Of a DNA stretch of 64,000 nucleotides, positions 50,404-61,255 are shown piece after piece. The position numbers were made by a program, and so were the translations under genes. The DNA lies in the NCBI GenBank assembly GCA_947172415.1, contig OX359191.1, forward strand, positions 4,030,001-4,094,000, given 5' to 3'. Position 1 is the stretch's first letter, and every line of letters starts with the position of its first letter. Source of the DNA: Chondrosia reniformis (Eukaryota; Porifera; Demospongiae; Chondrillida; Chondrillidae). The notes beneath the pieces are model-generated. The model was not told where the DNA came from. It was given only the letters and a program-made list of their open reading frames with translations, and ran no database searches.

Positions 50404-50687
50404 TACAAGTAAATAAAACATTTAAAAAATGAAATGAGAAGTAGGGGTGGCAGTCCCTGCAACCGTATCTATCATATCTAAAAAAAATAACGAAACAAGA
50501 AAGTGATCATATGGTAAGGCTAACATTGCAGAAGTGGCATACTGAAACTTAACTATGCACATCACTTCTATGTTTGGGCGCATCATGGATATACTAGAAG
50601 TAGGGATCGATGCGCCCAAACATAGAAGTGATGTGCATAGTCCCTACTTCCCTACTTAGAGAGTACTACTGTACTCTCTGATAGCTA
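50404..50687 (-). mobile_element. Fold-back element with perfect 32-bp hairpin, copy 2
   Basis: Inverted copy of 20,625-20,898. The hairpin arms are 50,553-50,584 and 50,609-50,640 and remain perfectly complementary. The 65-codon open frame on the minus strand (50,422-50,619) runs through the hairpin and has no recognisable protein features, so it is not called a gene. Confidence 0.75.
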
Positions 50688-51330
50688 CTACAAAAAACTT
50701 GTGCCCGTATCTTGTACATACAACTTGTTCATATCTAGTACACACAACTAGTACATACAACTAGTACATCTAACTAGTACATAAAATTAGTACATACAAC
50801 TACCACACACAACTTGTACATACAACTAGCACCTACAACTAGTGAATATAACTAATATTAGTACATCCAACAAGTACATACAACTAGTCCATACAACTAG
50901 TACATACAACTAGTGCATGCAACTAGTACATGCAACAAGAACATATAACTAGTACACACAAGTATACCTAGTAAATGTAAATAGTACATACAACTAGTAC
51001 ATACAGCTAGGGCTACAACTAGTACATATAACTAGTGCAAAGACATATAAATAGAACATACAAATAGTAAATACAACTAGTAGATACAAATAGTAAGTAG
51101 AACTAGTACATGCAACTAGTATATACATACAATTAGTACACAGAACCTGTACATACAATTACTACATGCAACTACTACATACAACTAATACCCCCAACTA
51201 GTACCTAAAACTAGTAAATATAGTTAGTTCTAGTACATACAACTAGTACGTATATACAACTAGTACTTTCAACTAGTACTTTCAACTAGTACATATAACT
51301 AGTACACGCACCTACTACATATAACTAATA
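50688..51330 (+). repeat. 13-bp satellite, + polarity
   Basis: Short satellite between the fold-back element and composite copy 3. Its right end (51,110-51,330) matches 4,360-4,580 almost base for base. No gene was seen. Confidence 0.88.
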
Positions 51331-53468
51331 TATTAAACAAGTATTTTGAGTTGAAAAACTCGTGGAGCGCCAGGTGCCCCTAAGTAAACTCGAACTACTT
51401 GGCATGTTCCCATAGATAGCCGGTTAACTGATTTCCGATCGACTCTTGTTGGTCGTCAATTTTTCAAGGCCATATCTCGTAGAAAACGTTTTTCGCAAGC
51501 TTCACTTTACATAGTATTAGTAAGGGTGGTTTTTAAGTCCATTTCGTTCGTTCAATGTTCTACACTAAGGAAGAGAAAGCTAATTTTAAGCTAGAAAACG
51601 GAAGCTAGCCGAACGTCCGCCATTTTTTGACAGATATATATATATATATATATAATAAAACTTTGGTAATTGAAGCTCTGTCTTCTCTTCTTACGCTTTT
51701 TGTTCATATTTTAACTTGTCCATGTGTAGGAATTAGGAGTGTTTGTTGCGATCATTATGAGAATAAAGCCTTGTTGAGCTTCAGGAACACGAATTTACTA
51801 ATTTACTACTTGATATTCCCTTTCCTGTATTACTGATGAAGACTTCCGGGTTGAAACGTCCAGAACTAGTAAATTTATTTTACTGATATTCAACAAGGCT
51901 TTATTCTTATCCATGTGTGTATGTTTTCCATGTGTACAGTAGAATCTCATAACAAAATTGCTCATAGTGAATGTCTTAAGTATAGTGAGGCTAATTACAC
52001 TCAAGTACACTACGCAGTGAAAGTTACGGGCAATATTAAAATTACTATCAAATACTACACAGTACAAGTTACAAATTTAAGAGGGCCAAGTGACTATACA
52101 ATATTAAAATTACAATCAAGTACTAGCTACACATGCAGTGCAAGTTACAAATTTAAAGAGATCCAAGTGACCCCTAGGATAATCAGTATTTTAAACGGCA
52201 CAAGACTTTAGTCACACTAGTACTGTTGCAGGTTTTGAAATCCTCAACTAATGCATAGAGAGTAGTAGTTGATACAGATCATCCAATTGCGAGGTAGAAC
52301 ACATGGCCTACCAATTACCTTTTCACACCTTAGTATAGACTGAAGATGATGCATCTGCATGCCATATATCAACAAAGGCTCCAGTATTAAAGGGGTCTCA
52401 GCTAATAGCCACACAGATTTGATTTGCCTTGTGAGGGAGCTAAGAACACCGACGGTTGGTTGCATGCATTGGCATAATCAACAGGGTTAGAGACCATTTT
52501 GTAACTTGTACACAAGGGACATAAAAGGCCAAGGCCTTTATATACGTATATGATGTCCCTTGTGTACAAATTACAAAATGGTATTGGTAAGGAATGGCTA
52601 CACATGGACAAGTAAAAATATGAACAAAAAGCGTAAGAAGAGAAGACAGAGCTTCAATTACCAAAGTTTTATTAAGGTCGACTAAACCAATTTCTTTTGC
52701 ATCAATATAGGGACAATTCTGCCTCAAACTTAACGGAAACGTACACAAATACGCTTTATCTAACCTTCGCTACAACTCGTTTATTCCGTAGCTCCTTCCC
52801 GTAGTAGAGCGTCGACTTGTCATAGCCGTTCTCGAAAGGATGATCTTCTTTTGCAACGAGCCGTGACGTTTTCCCAACGTCACATGATAATCCATTAAAT
52901 ATGTACCGAGCAACAAACGAGGTGTTGGTGACGCACTAGGGAAACATCATAATACATCACCAGATTCCACAATAGTAAACTTGCATTCTTCATTATATCT
53001 TGATGGTGTTGCAATTTTAATTAAGCAAAACTTCGCCAGACGTTTGTCATACACATGTACCATGATATATATCGGTTTCACAGTGATCTGATCAATTGAT
53101 AATTTTTATTAATATAACACTTGGTTTCAATATAAATTTCACATAGGTTTTCTATAGTCCTATGGCATTTTATATACAGACTTTGTCCTCCATTTTCTAC
53201 CAAACCGAGACTTAAATAAAAATTCCCTTAATTAATCCTTTTATACCCTAAACTTTATGATACTATGCCCATTCTGTTGCTAGGTCCTTTCCTGGAGTTA
53301 TACGAATTATTTATATTATATTATATTATTTATTTATTTATATTAGATTACCTTAGTATATTGTAAATTGTACTGTATATATATATATATATGTATACAA
53401 GACTACGAACAGGAAACCATACGTTAACATAATTTTTGACAATTATATAGGGGAGCCTCCGGCGCCCC
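51331..53468 (+). mobile_element. Composite non-coding element, copy 3
   Basis: Same orientation and left flank as copy 1. It keeps the 76-bp inverted repeats (near 51,653-51,729 and 52,600-52,674), the hairpin (52,494-52,580), the small fold-back unit and the GC-rich ends. It differs from copy 1 by scattered substitutions, a shorter AT microsatellite near 53,312-53,345 and small indels (near 53,220-53,245). The open frames match those of the other copies but have no recognised function. Confidence 0.78.
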
Positions 53469-53701
53469 AAAAATGTAACTAGTTCAAACAAATCGTGCAT
53501 CCACATAGTCCACACAACTAGTACAAAAAACTACTAAATACAACTAGACACTAGTACATACAATTGGTATATACATACAACTGGTATATACATTCAACTA
53601 GTACATACAACTAGTACATAAAATTAATAGGTACAACTAGTTCATACAACTAGTAACTAGTACATATAACTAGTACATGCGACTAGTATATACAACTAGC
53701 A
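53469..53701 (+). repeat. 13-bp satellite flank ending in target duplication
   Basis: Satellite flank matching 6,737-6,905. Its last 14 bp (53,688-53,701, ATATACAACTAGCA) are the left copy of the target site duplication of the retrotransposon. Confidence 0.88.
53688..53701 (+). repeat. Left target site duplication of the retrotransposon
   Basis: ATATACAACTAGCA, identical to 57,127-57,140. Confidence 0.82.
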
Positions 53702-53840
53702 ATATTATACAACTTATAACGAGTTGGAAAAAATGGCGTCTTTCAAGTTCGAGCCAAAATAAGATCCTTCCTTGTTAGATTTGTTATAGAAATCATTCTG
53801 ACCGACCGAATCAAACGGATATCTGTTCTCTAGAGCGGCA
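53702..53840 (+). other. 5' leader of the retrotransposon
   Basis: A 139-bp leader precedes the ATG. It begins ATATTATACAACTTATAAC, partly resembling the target, and contains a short ATG-initiated frame (ATGGCGTCTTTC near 53,733) that is out of phase or soon closed. Any internal promoter is not recognisable by eye. Confidence 0.6.
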
Positions 53841-56800
53841 ATGCCCTGTTGTGGATGTAACCGCAATGGTCGCTGTAAGAACTGTTCCTGCGTGAAGGAA
53901 GGGAAGAAGTGTGACAGTTGTCTCCCTCACCAGACAGGGAAATGCTTCAACTTGAATCGTGAAGAATCATCTTCTGAACAATCCTTGGAATTACAACCTA
54001 CCGAATCAGTAAGAACTCAAAGTGATCAGCCGCCCGTTTCCTGTACGACAGTTTCATACGATAAATGGCCATCTCCTGATCCACAGACGGCCGCTTTTCG
54101 ATGGGGTTCACTCGATGGGAAGGTCTTTTCTGACCTCACAGCGGCTGCATACGATGAAGTTATACACTGGAAAAGAAACCTCTTTCTAGTGCCATCAGGA
54201 TCTTCTGGGAAAAACTTTGTGGCAGAACTGGCCCGCCTCTGGCAAGCCTTCGCTGACTGCTCTACCCTTGAAGGCATTGCGATGAAGGCAAGTACCATCT
54301 TACAGGTCTTGCTTCTACAAAAACCAAGTAAACACAGCAAAAGCAAAGACAATGTAACACACCTGAAAAGGAGGCTTTACCTTTGGCACAGAGGGGACAT
54401 CCAATCACTCCTAAGGGAAGGTCGTTGCATTCAGGAACATCTCCACAGATCACCAAGACCAACTGATAGTGAGTTAATTGCACAAACCTTCAAACGCTTG
54501 ATGATGCAAGGGAAGATCCAAAGTGCACTAAGACACCTGTCTAGAAAAACAAGTGGTGGGGTCCTAACTCTGGAAGACCTCGTGCCAGAGACAACCGATA
54601 GTGGTGAACGACAATTCCGCTCCACCCTTAGTGTACTACGGGACAAACATCCTCCAGGAAAGCCACCTAATGAAGATTCCCTGCTTAACAACACCACCCC
54701 CCAACTGGTTGACCCTATTCTTTTTGAACATTTGAATGCAGCCACTATCCGCCAAGCAGCCATGCGTATTCATGGAGCAGCAGGTCCATCAGGACTAGAC
54801 GCTCATGCATGGAAGCGATTGTGCTCATCTTTTGGACAGGCTTCATACAGCCTCTGCACTGCAATGGCTGAGGTGGGTCGCCGCATATGTACCACATTTG
54901 TCCATCCAAACAGCTTGAGTGCTTTTGTCGCTTGCCGACTAATCCCTTTAGACAAATGCCCTGGAGTAAGACCTATAGGAGTAGGGGAGGTCCCAAGACG
55001 AATCATAGCAAAGTCTGTGCTTCGTATCATTGGTTGGGATATTGGAAAAGCGGCAGACCCTCTTCAGCTATGTTCTGGGCAGGAGGGGGGATGTGAAGCA
55101 GCAGTACATGCCATGCGACAGATATTCAGAAGCCCTGAGACTGAAGGCATCCTCCTGGTGGATGCCACAAATGCCTTTAACACCATTAACAGGCAGGCTG
55201 CCCTCCATAACATCAGCATCCTATGTCCTCCTTTAGCACCTATTTTGATCAACACCTATAGAGCACCAGTCAGGATGGTCATCACAGGAAGTGGAGAAAT
55301 TGAATCAACAGAAGGTACAACACAAGGGGACCCCTTGGCAATGGCCATGTACGCTCTAGCAATTACCCCATTGATCCAGCAGCTGAGAACAAGAAATCCA
55401 GAAGCCAGTCAAGTGTGGTTTGCCGATGATGCGACATGTGCTGGTACCTGCACACAACTGAGAGCTTGGTGGGAAAATCTATCTTTAAGTGGACCCACCT
55501 TCGGATATCATCCCAATGGTTCCAAAACACATCTAGTGGTGAAAGAAGAACACGAGGAAAGGGCCAGACAGATATTTAGAGACACTGACATACAAGTCTC
55601 CATTCATGGGAAACGCCACCTAGGTGCTGCTCTCGGTTCCAGGACCTTTACCGAGGAATATGTCCGTGACAAAGTACAAGGTTGGCTCCAGGAGATATCT
55701 CACCTATCTGAAATAGCCATCTCCCAGCCACATGCTGCCTACGCTGCCTTTGTACATGGCCTATCTAGTCGCTGGTCATACCTGTCACGAACAATTCCAG
55801 ACATTGATGATTTACTACTACCTCTGGAGGCTGCCATTCAGCAAACCCTGATTCCTGCCCTGACAGGTCGGGCAACCTGCTCTGACCTTGAGCGCGAGCT
55901 GCTGGGCCTTCCTGCTAGATTAGGTGGGATGGCATTGGCAAACCCCGCAACAAAAGCTGGCGAAATTTTTGCCGCCTCAGAAGAACTTACAATGCCCCTT
56001 GTAGCCCTGATAGTCTCACAAGAGTCCAACCAAGTGATTGAGGCCGGCCAGATCATGTCCATCAAGCAAGACATTCGGCATAAGAACAGACAGAGGCAGG
56101 ATAAGAAAGCCAAAGAGGTATACGATCATCTCTCCCCCCATCTGCAGCGTGCAGTTGACCTGGCCAAAGAGAAAGGATCTTCTTCCTGGCTGACAGTCAC
56201 TCCATTGGAAGAGCATGGATTCTACCTAAACAAGGGGGAATTTAGAGATGCACTATGCCTAAGATATGGATGGACCCTAAACAACCCTCCCCAAACATGC
56301 AACTGTGGAACAGCGTTCACTGTTGATCATGCCATGATATGTCCAATGGGTGGCTTTCCGACCATCCGCCACAATGAGATCCGTGATATCACTGCCTCAT
56401 TGCTCACCGAGGTATGCCACAATGTTGCCACAGAACCTCCCTTACAGCCACTGACAGATGAAACATTTCATCTACGTTCAGCAAATGTTGCAGATGGTGC
56501 TCGCCCAGACATCCGTGCCAGGGGTTTTTGGAGCAAAGCTCAGGACGCATTCTTTGACATACGGGTTTTTCACCCAAACGCGCCCAGCAACCGTTCCTCC
56601 TCATTGGCAACTGCATACAAGAAGCATGAGGCTGCTAAGAAAAGAGAATATGCCCAGCGCATACGGGATGTTGAACATGGAGTATTTACACCCATTGTCC
56701 TCTCCACTGTAGGAAGTATGGGAAGGGAGGCAACCATCTTCTACAAGAGGCTGGCAGACCTGGTTGCACAGAAGCAGCAAAGGCCATATGCCCTTGTCAT

Positions 56801-56948
56801 GAATTGGTTGAGATGCCGTCTGTCGTTTGCTATACTTAGGTCCGCCATCATGTGCATCCGTGGAAGTCGTTCCTCTCTACATCACCCAATCTGTGAGGTG
56901 GACATATCTCTTGCTGCCTCTGAGGGACGCATCTCAACAAACCATTGA
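53841..56948 (+). CDS. Non-LTR retrotransposon protein: CXC-like zinc domain, reverse transcriptase, CCHC, restriction-like endonuclease
   Basis: An intact 1,035-residue ORF. Residues 1-37 form a cysteine-rich motif (C3, C4, C6, C12, C15, C17, C24, C27, C35) like a single CXC/tesmin-type repeat, a probable nucleic acid binder. The reverse transcriptase carries RPIGVGE (377-383), LVDATNAFN with catalytic D441, TQGDPLAM (Q495-P498) and FADD with D529/D530, so all three catalytic aspartates are present. After a thumb and linker region, C820-x-C822-x7-H830-x3-C834 is a zinc-knuckle-like motif, followed by RHN (843-845). RPD (888-890) and FFDIRVF with D906 then fit the PD-(D/E)xK restriction-like endonuclease, with lysines in the following YKKHEAAKK segment. 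In this family the protein nicks the target and primes cDNA synthesis from the nick. Residues 38-250 are not recognised. No frameshift or stop was found. Translation could start only at this ATG with the cysteine motif intact. Confidence 0.9.
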   Translation: MPCCGCNRNGRCKNCSCVKEGKKCDSCLPHQTGKCFNLNREESSSEQSLELQPTESVRTQSDQPPVSCTTVSYDKWPSPDPQTAAFRWGSLDGKVFSDLTAAAYDEVIHWKRNLFLVPSGSSGKNFVAELARLWQAFADCSTLEGIAMKASTILQVLLLQKPSKHSKSKDNVTHLKRRLYLWHRGDIQSLLREGRCIQEHLHRSPRPTDSELIAQTFKRLMMQGKIQSALRHLSRKTSGGVLTLEDLVPETTDSGERQFRSTLSVLRDKHPPGKPPNEDSLLNNTTPQLVDPILFEHLNAATIRQAAMRIHGAAGPSGLDAHAWKRLCSSFGQASYSLCTAMAEVGRRICTTFVHPNSLSAFVACRLIPLDKCPGVRPIGVGEVPRRIIAKSVLRIIGWDIGKAADPLQLCSGQEGGCEAAVHAMRQIFRSPETEGILLVDATNAFNTINRQAALHNISILCPPLAPILINTYRAPVRMVITGSGEIESTEGTTQGDPLAMAMYALAITPLIQQLRTRNPEASQVWFADDATCAGTCTQLRAWWENLSLSGPTFGYHPNGSKTHLVVKEEHEERARQIFRDTDIQVSIHGKRHLGAALGSRTFTEEYVRDKVQGWLQEISHLSEIAISQPHAAYAAFVHGLSSRWSYLSRTIPDIDDLLLPLEAAIQQTLIPALTGRATCSDLERELLGLPARLGGMALANPATKAGEIFAASEELTMPLVALIVSQESNQVIEAGQIMSIKQDIRHKNRQRQDKKAKEVYDHLSPHLQRAVDLAKEKGSSSWLTVTPLEEHGFYLNKGEFRDALCLRYGWTLNNPPQTCNCGTAFTVDHAMICPMGGFPTIRHNEIRDITASLLTEVCHNVATEPPLQPLTDETFHLRSANVADGARPDIRARGFWSKAQDAFFDIRVFHPNAPSNRSSSLATAYKKHEAAKKREYAQRIRDVEHGVFTPIVLSTVGSMGREATIFYKRLADLVAQKQQRPYALVMNWLRCRLSFAILRSAIMCIRGSRSSLHHPICEVDISLAASEGRISTNH

Positions 56949-57126
56949 CAATACTATATAGACTTGTAGCTTTGATTTTTTTAAAGACACTGTCAAAATC
57001 CATCACGTATTAATAATCTCTTGTAGATGAGCAATTAGGCAGTTTTTAATTCTTCTTTTGAATGTATAGCATCACTTCACTATTTTAACTCATTTGTTGA
57101 ACACTAGTTATTTATTATGAGATTAC
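56949..57126 (+). other. 3' untranslated region of the retrotransposon
   Basis: A 178-bp AT-rich stretch from after the TGA stop to the right target duplication. It has a run of seven T and several TATT motifs but no poly-A tail or simple terminal repeat. In related elements this part is bound by the protein to prime reverse transcription; that role is inferred here. Confidence 0.7.
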
Positions 57127-57140
57127 ATATACAACTAGCA
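57127..57140 (+). repeat. Right target site duplication of the retrotransposon
   Basis: ATATACAACTAGCA, identical to 53,688-53,701. The satellite continues at once after it. Confidence 0.82.
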
Positions 57141-58550
57141 CATACAACTAGTATCTACTACATAGAACTAGTACCTTCTTAGCCCCTAGCATAACTAGTA
57201 CAAGAACCTACCACTTGTACATACAACTAGTACATACAACTAGAACATACAACCAGTACATAGCTAGTACATACAACTAGTATATACATACAACTAGTAT
57301 ATACATACAACTAGTACATACAACTAGTATTTGCAATTAGTACATATAACTAGTACACACATCTACAACAAATAACTAATACATAAAAATATAACTAGTA
57401 CATATAAATAGTACATAAACATAGTACATACAAGTAGTTCATACAACTACTAGTACATAGAACGAGTAAATAAAACTAGGACCTATAACTAGTAAATAAC
57501 TACCACATATAATTAGTACATAAATATATAACTAGAACATATGAATAGTGCATCCATATAGTATATATAACTAGTACATAAAACTAGTACATGCAACTAG
57601 AAACTAGTACATACAACTATTATATACAAACAACAAGTTCACACAACTAGTATTTACAACTAGTATTTACAATTAGGTCATACAACTAGTTCACACAACT
57701 ATTACCTAGTACATATAACCAGTACATGTAAATTCGTGGGTACAACTAGTTCATAAAATTAGTAACTAGTAAATATAATTAGTACATGTGACTAGTACAT
57801 ACACCTAGTACATACAACTAGTGCATTCAACTAGTACATACAACTAGGACATATAACTAGTACATAAACCTACTACATATAACTAGTACATACACCTATA
57901 CCTAGTAAATGTAAATAGTACATACAACTAGTACATACAGCTAGCGCATACAAATAGTACATATAACTAGTAAACACCAACAAATAGTACATACAAATAG
58001 TAAATATAACTAGTACCTACAACTAGTACGTACAACTAGTATCTAGTAGATACAACTAGAACATACAACTAGTACATAGCTGGTACATACAACTAGCATA
58101 TATATTCAACTAGTACAAAAAACATGTGTATACAATTAGCACATGCAACTACTACATAGAACTAATACATACAACTAGTACCTAAAACTAGTAAAAATAG
58201 CTAGTTCTCGTTCATACAACTAGTATGTACATACAACTAGAACTTTCAATAGTACATATAACTAGTACACACACCTACTACATAAAACTAATACATAAAA
58301 ATATAACTTTTTCAAATAAATAGTGCATCCACAGAGTACATAAAACTAGTATATAAAACTAGTAAATACAACTAGAAACTAGTACACACAACTAGTATAT
58401 ATATAAAATTAGTACATTTAACTAGTACACACATCTGGTATATACATACAACTAGTACATACAAGTAGTACATTATTCTAGTTCATAAAACTAGTATATA
58501 GCTAGTACAAAGAACTAGTGCATACATCTGGTATCTATTACAAAGAACTA
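57141..58550 (+). repeat. 13-bp satellite, + polarity
   Basis: Direct match to about 8,150-9,551 of duplicon A and inverse of 15,694-17,000 of duplicon B, with the module CTTCTTAGCCCCTAGCATAA at 57,175. No gene was seen. Confidence 0.9.
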
Positions 58551-59058
58551 CAGTGCAGTCCACTTAATTCGAATCCTTTTTTGACGAAATTTCACATATT
58601 TCGAATAGAACTCCGGTTCCCTGTATAGTCCCAGTATATCAATTTCTTTGGGAATATTTGTTTGCTACGTAGAGAATACGGAAGTATTTCAACACAAATA
58701 AGCAAGCTCATAGTTATTAAGGAGGTAATCACACTTTTAACGGTTAAGAATTTGAACTAAATCGTCATTAATCATTCTCAGTACAGTGTTATTCTCTAGG
58801 TATGCAACGTTCACTGTACCAATCACTTATTCTGTAACAAAAACTAGAGATTATCCATCTCCTGGACAACGCTCCATCTGGAAGGAAAAAAGGGACATTG
58901 CTACTACTACTTAGCTGCATAATCTTCTCTTTTTCATTATATTTCAAATCTATATTTGGTGTTTAGACATCACTTTGCTATTTTGTACATAAACCTGATA
59001 ATTCAAAATTCCTGTTATTTCAAATTCCCTAGAGATTCGAATTAGGTGGACTGCCCTG
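58551..59058 (+). mobile_element. pogo/Tc1-mariner-like MITE, copy 3
   Basis: A 508-bp copy with terminal inverted repeats CAGTGCAGTCCAC and GTGGACTGCCCTG and TA duplications at 58,549-58,550 and 59,059-59,060. It shares the flank CAAAGAACTA with the B copy, while A has CATACAACTA there. No coding capacity. Confidence 0.88.
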
Positions 59059-59060
59059 TA

Positions 59061-59705
59061 GTACATACAACTAGTACATAGAATTAGTAAATACAACCAG
59101 CTAATACAGCTAGTACATACAAGTAGTACATATACCTAGTACATACACAGATATATAGTACATATAAATAGTGCGTACAACTAGTGTATATAACTAGTAC
59201 AAACAACTAGTACATACACCCATTACACACAAACGTAACAAATACATATAAGTAGTACATACAACTAGTGTCTAGTATATACACCTAGTACCTCCCTAGT
59301 ACCTAGCATAATTAGGACTAGACCCTACAACTAGTATATACTACTAGTACATACAACTAGTACATGCAACTAGTACATATAACTAGTACATACAACTATT
59401 ACATATGACTAGTACATATACATCTAACTACTACATAAATTTAGTATATACAACTAGTACAGAAAACTAGTTCATACAAAGAATCAAGTAGTTCATAGAA
59501 CTAGTTCATTCCTAGTACCTAGTATAACTTGTATTAGAACCTAATACTAGTTCGAATATCTAGTACATACAGCTGGTACACACAATTAGGCCATAGTACA
59601 TTCAACTAGTACAAATAACTACTACATTCGACTAGTACATACAAATGGTATTGAGTACATACAACTAGTAAATACAACTAGTGCATACAATTAGTACACA
59701 CAAAT
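59061..59705 (+). repeat. 13-bp satellite, + polarity, ending in LINE target
   Basis: Matches 10,061-10,861 of duplicon A, with an internal deletion relative to A. It ends with the AAAT (59,702-59,705) that is repeated after the LINE. Confidence 0.88.
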
Positions 59706-61084
59706 TCTTTCCTGAATCCTGGAAGTGTGCTTGGGTTAAGCCACTCCACAAAGGCGGAGATCGTGTCTCCCCCACAAATTACCGACCCATTTCTCTGCTT
59801 CCAGTCTGCAGTAAACTTCTAGAAAGGTGTGTCCAGGAGCAGTTTTCTTCTCACCTCATACAAAACGACCTTCTCTTCCCTTATAAATCTGGATTTCGGC
59901 CCCAGCATTCTACCCAAACGCTTCTTCTTCACTGCTTGGATGACTGGTACAAGGCTCTGGACAGAAGACAGTTCATCGGGGTTGTGTTTCTTGACATCTC
60001 CAAAGCTTTTGACACTGTGAACCATGATCTTCTTTTGTCTAAGCTTTCCCAACTTGGTTTCTCCTCGTCTACAGTTGCTTGGTTTAAGTCTTATCTTTCT
60101 GATCGTTGCCAGGTTACTCGTGTCAGTGATTCATTCTCCTCTCCTGGTTTTCCCACAACTGGTGTTCCCCAAGGCTCTGTGCTTGGTCCTTCTCTCTTCT
60201 CTGCCTTTATCAATGACCAGCCTTCAGTCCTGCCTGCTGATTCTGTTGTTCTCTTTGCTGATGACACTGCCATCTACATCACGAGTAGCAATCTTGCCTT
60301 TTTAAACTCTTCACTTCAACAGTGTCTAGATGCAACCAGCCTGTGGATGGCCAGCAATGGACTGCAACTGAATGCAAGCAATACAAAATGTATGCTCTTT
60401 CACTCTAGTAGAAGAAAAATTGAGACTGGCTTGGACGTTCTTGTTGATGGTGTAACTGTTGATCAGGTACGAGTGTTCAAGTATCTTGGTGTGCTTATAA
60501 ACGATACCCTAACTTGGAGTGATCATGTTGACATGATTTGTAGAAAAGTAAGCTGTCGTCTCAACCTTCTTCGTAGGCTCTCTTGGTTTCTTCCTCACTC
60601 TCTCCTCCTCACTTATCTTAAATCATACATCCTTCCCCACTTTGACTATTGTGATGTCGTCTGGTCTGGCTGTACTCAAGATGAATCTCGCCGCTTGGAA
60701 TCGCTGCTGAACTTTGGTTGCAAGATTGTGCTTCATAGGCGTCGTGACTCTTCTTCCACTGCTGCTCTTCAAAAACTTGGATTAACGACTCTCACCTTGA
60801 GAAGAAAACTTCACATGGCTCAGTGTATGTTTTGCAGCCTATCCTCCCAGGCTCCACCTTAGCTGTCTCGGCTCTCCTCTTATGTTTCTTGCCACCATAA
60901 CACTCGCTCCTCTTCCACTTCCCAACTTAATCTTCCCTTGGTCAGGTCTTCATTCGGACAGAGGGCATTCAGTTTTGCCGGTGCTTCCCTCTGGCGCAGT
61001 CTACCTACAGCCATTCGTGCAACACCTAACCTCGGCCTCAACAATTTTGCGGAACTATGTAAATGTTTTTATTCTAATGCATGA
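59705..61084 (+). pseudogene. CR1/L2-like reverse transcriptase, 5'-truncated and with premature stop
   Basis: The reading frame enters from satellite DNA at 59,681, but LINE coding starts at about 59,705. Residues below count from that upstream ATG. Visible motifs are NYRPISLLPV, FLDISKAFDTVNHDLL (D105), GVPQGSVLGP (161-170) and FADDTAIY (D194/D195), followed by KYLGV and the C-terminal region. The apurinic endonuclease domain and ORF1 expected upstream are missing. A TAG at 60,860-60,862 (after SSQAPP) stops the frame; the same codon is tyrosine in the B copy. The family's usual C-terminus follows in the same frame to 61,084. Catalytic residues are kept, but the protein is incomplete at both ends and should not support retrotransposition. 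Confidence 0.87.
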
Positions 61085-61251
61085 GCGACAATTTGTATTA
61101 TGTAACAATATTAACACAACCGAATTGACAATTCTATTTTATTTATTTATTTATTATTTATTTATTGTACATATGGTTTTGTACTGGGTGCCTTTGTAGT
61201 AGCCTGAGGTTATTGGCCTCCCCAGTTTAAATAAGATTTCCTGATATCCTG
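59706..61251 (+). mobile_element. 5'-truncated CR1/L2-like LINE, copy in duplicon C
   Basis: A 1,546-bp insertion that starts within the reverse transcriptase domain and keeps the 3' end: the C-terminal coding part, an untranslated region with TATTTATT runs, and the terminal TTTCCTGATATCCTG. AAAT on both sides (59,702-59,705 and 61,252-61,255) suggests a 4-bp target duplication; duplicon A has the empty form with one AAAT. Severe 5' truncation is usual for CR1/L2 elements. The B copy (13,642-14,352) is the same insertion carried by the inverted duplication. Confidence 0.9.
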
Positions 61252-61255
61252 AAAT

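Larger units (their letters stand above)
53702..57126 (+). mobile_element. Full-length non-LTR retrotransposon with intact ORF
   Basis: A 3,425-bp element flanked by a perfect 14-bp direct repeat (ATATACAACTAGCA at 53,688-53,701 and 57,127-57,140). The hexamer CTAGCA is a rare form of the satellite unit, so its presence on both sides supports a true target duplication. The element has a short 5' leader (53,702-53,840), one ORF (53,841-56,948) and a 3' untranslated part (56,949-57,126) that ends in TTATTTATTATGAGATTAC without a poly-A run. It has no terminal repeats. Its base composition is far more balanced than the satellite around it. It occurs only once in the window, and duplicon B has the empty site, so it is the youngest insertion seen. 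The clade is not assigned; the protein suits the group with a C-terminal restriction-like endonuclease (R2/R4/NeSL/Hero kind). Confidence 0.87.

Noticed and set aside
50422-50619. 65-codon minus-strand frame in the fold-back element
   Set aside because: It covers the hairpin arms and loop, has no domain features, and its partner at 20,6xx is interrupted.
54026-56712. Multiple short frames on both strands within the retrotransposon ORF
   Set aside because: They are shadow frames of the intact 1,035-codon ORF, which has full RT and endonuclease motifs.
59829-60305. Short alternative-frame and antisense ORFs within the LINE
   Set aside because: The RT motifs lie in the main frame only; the others are by-products of its composition.
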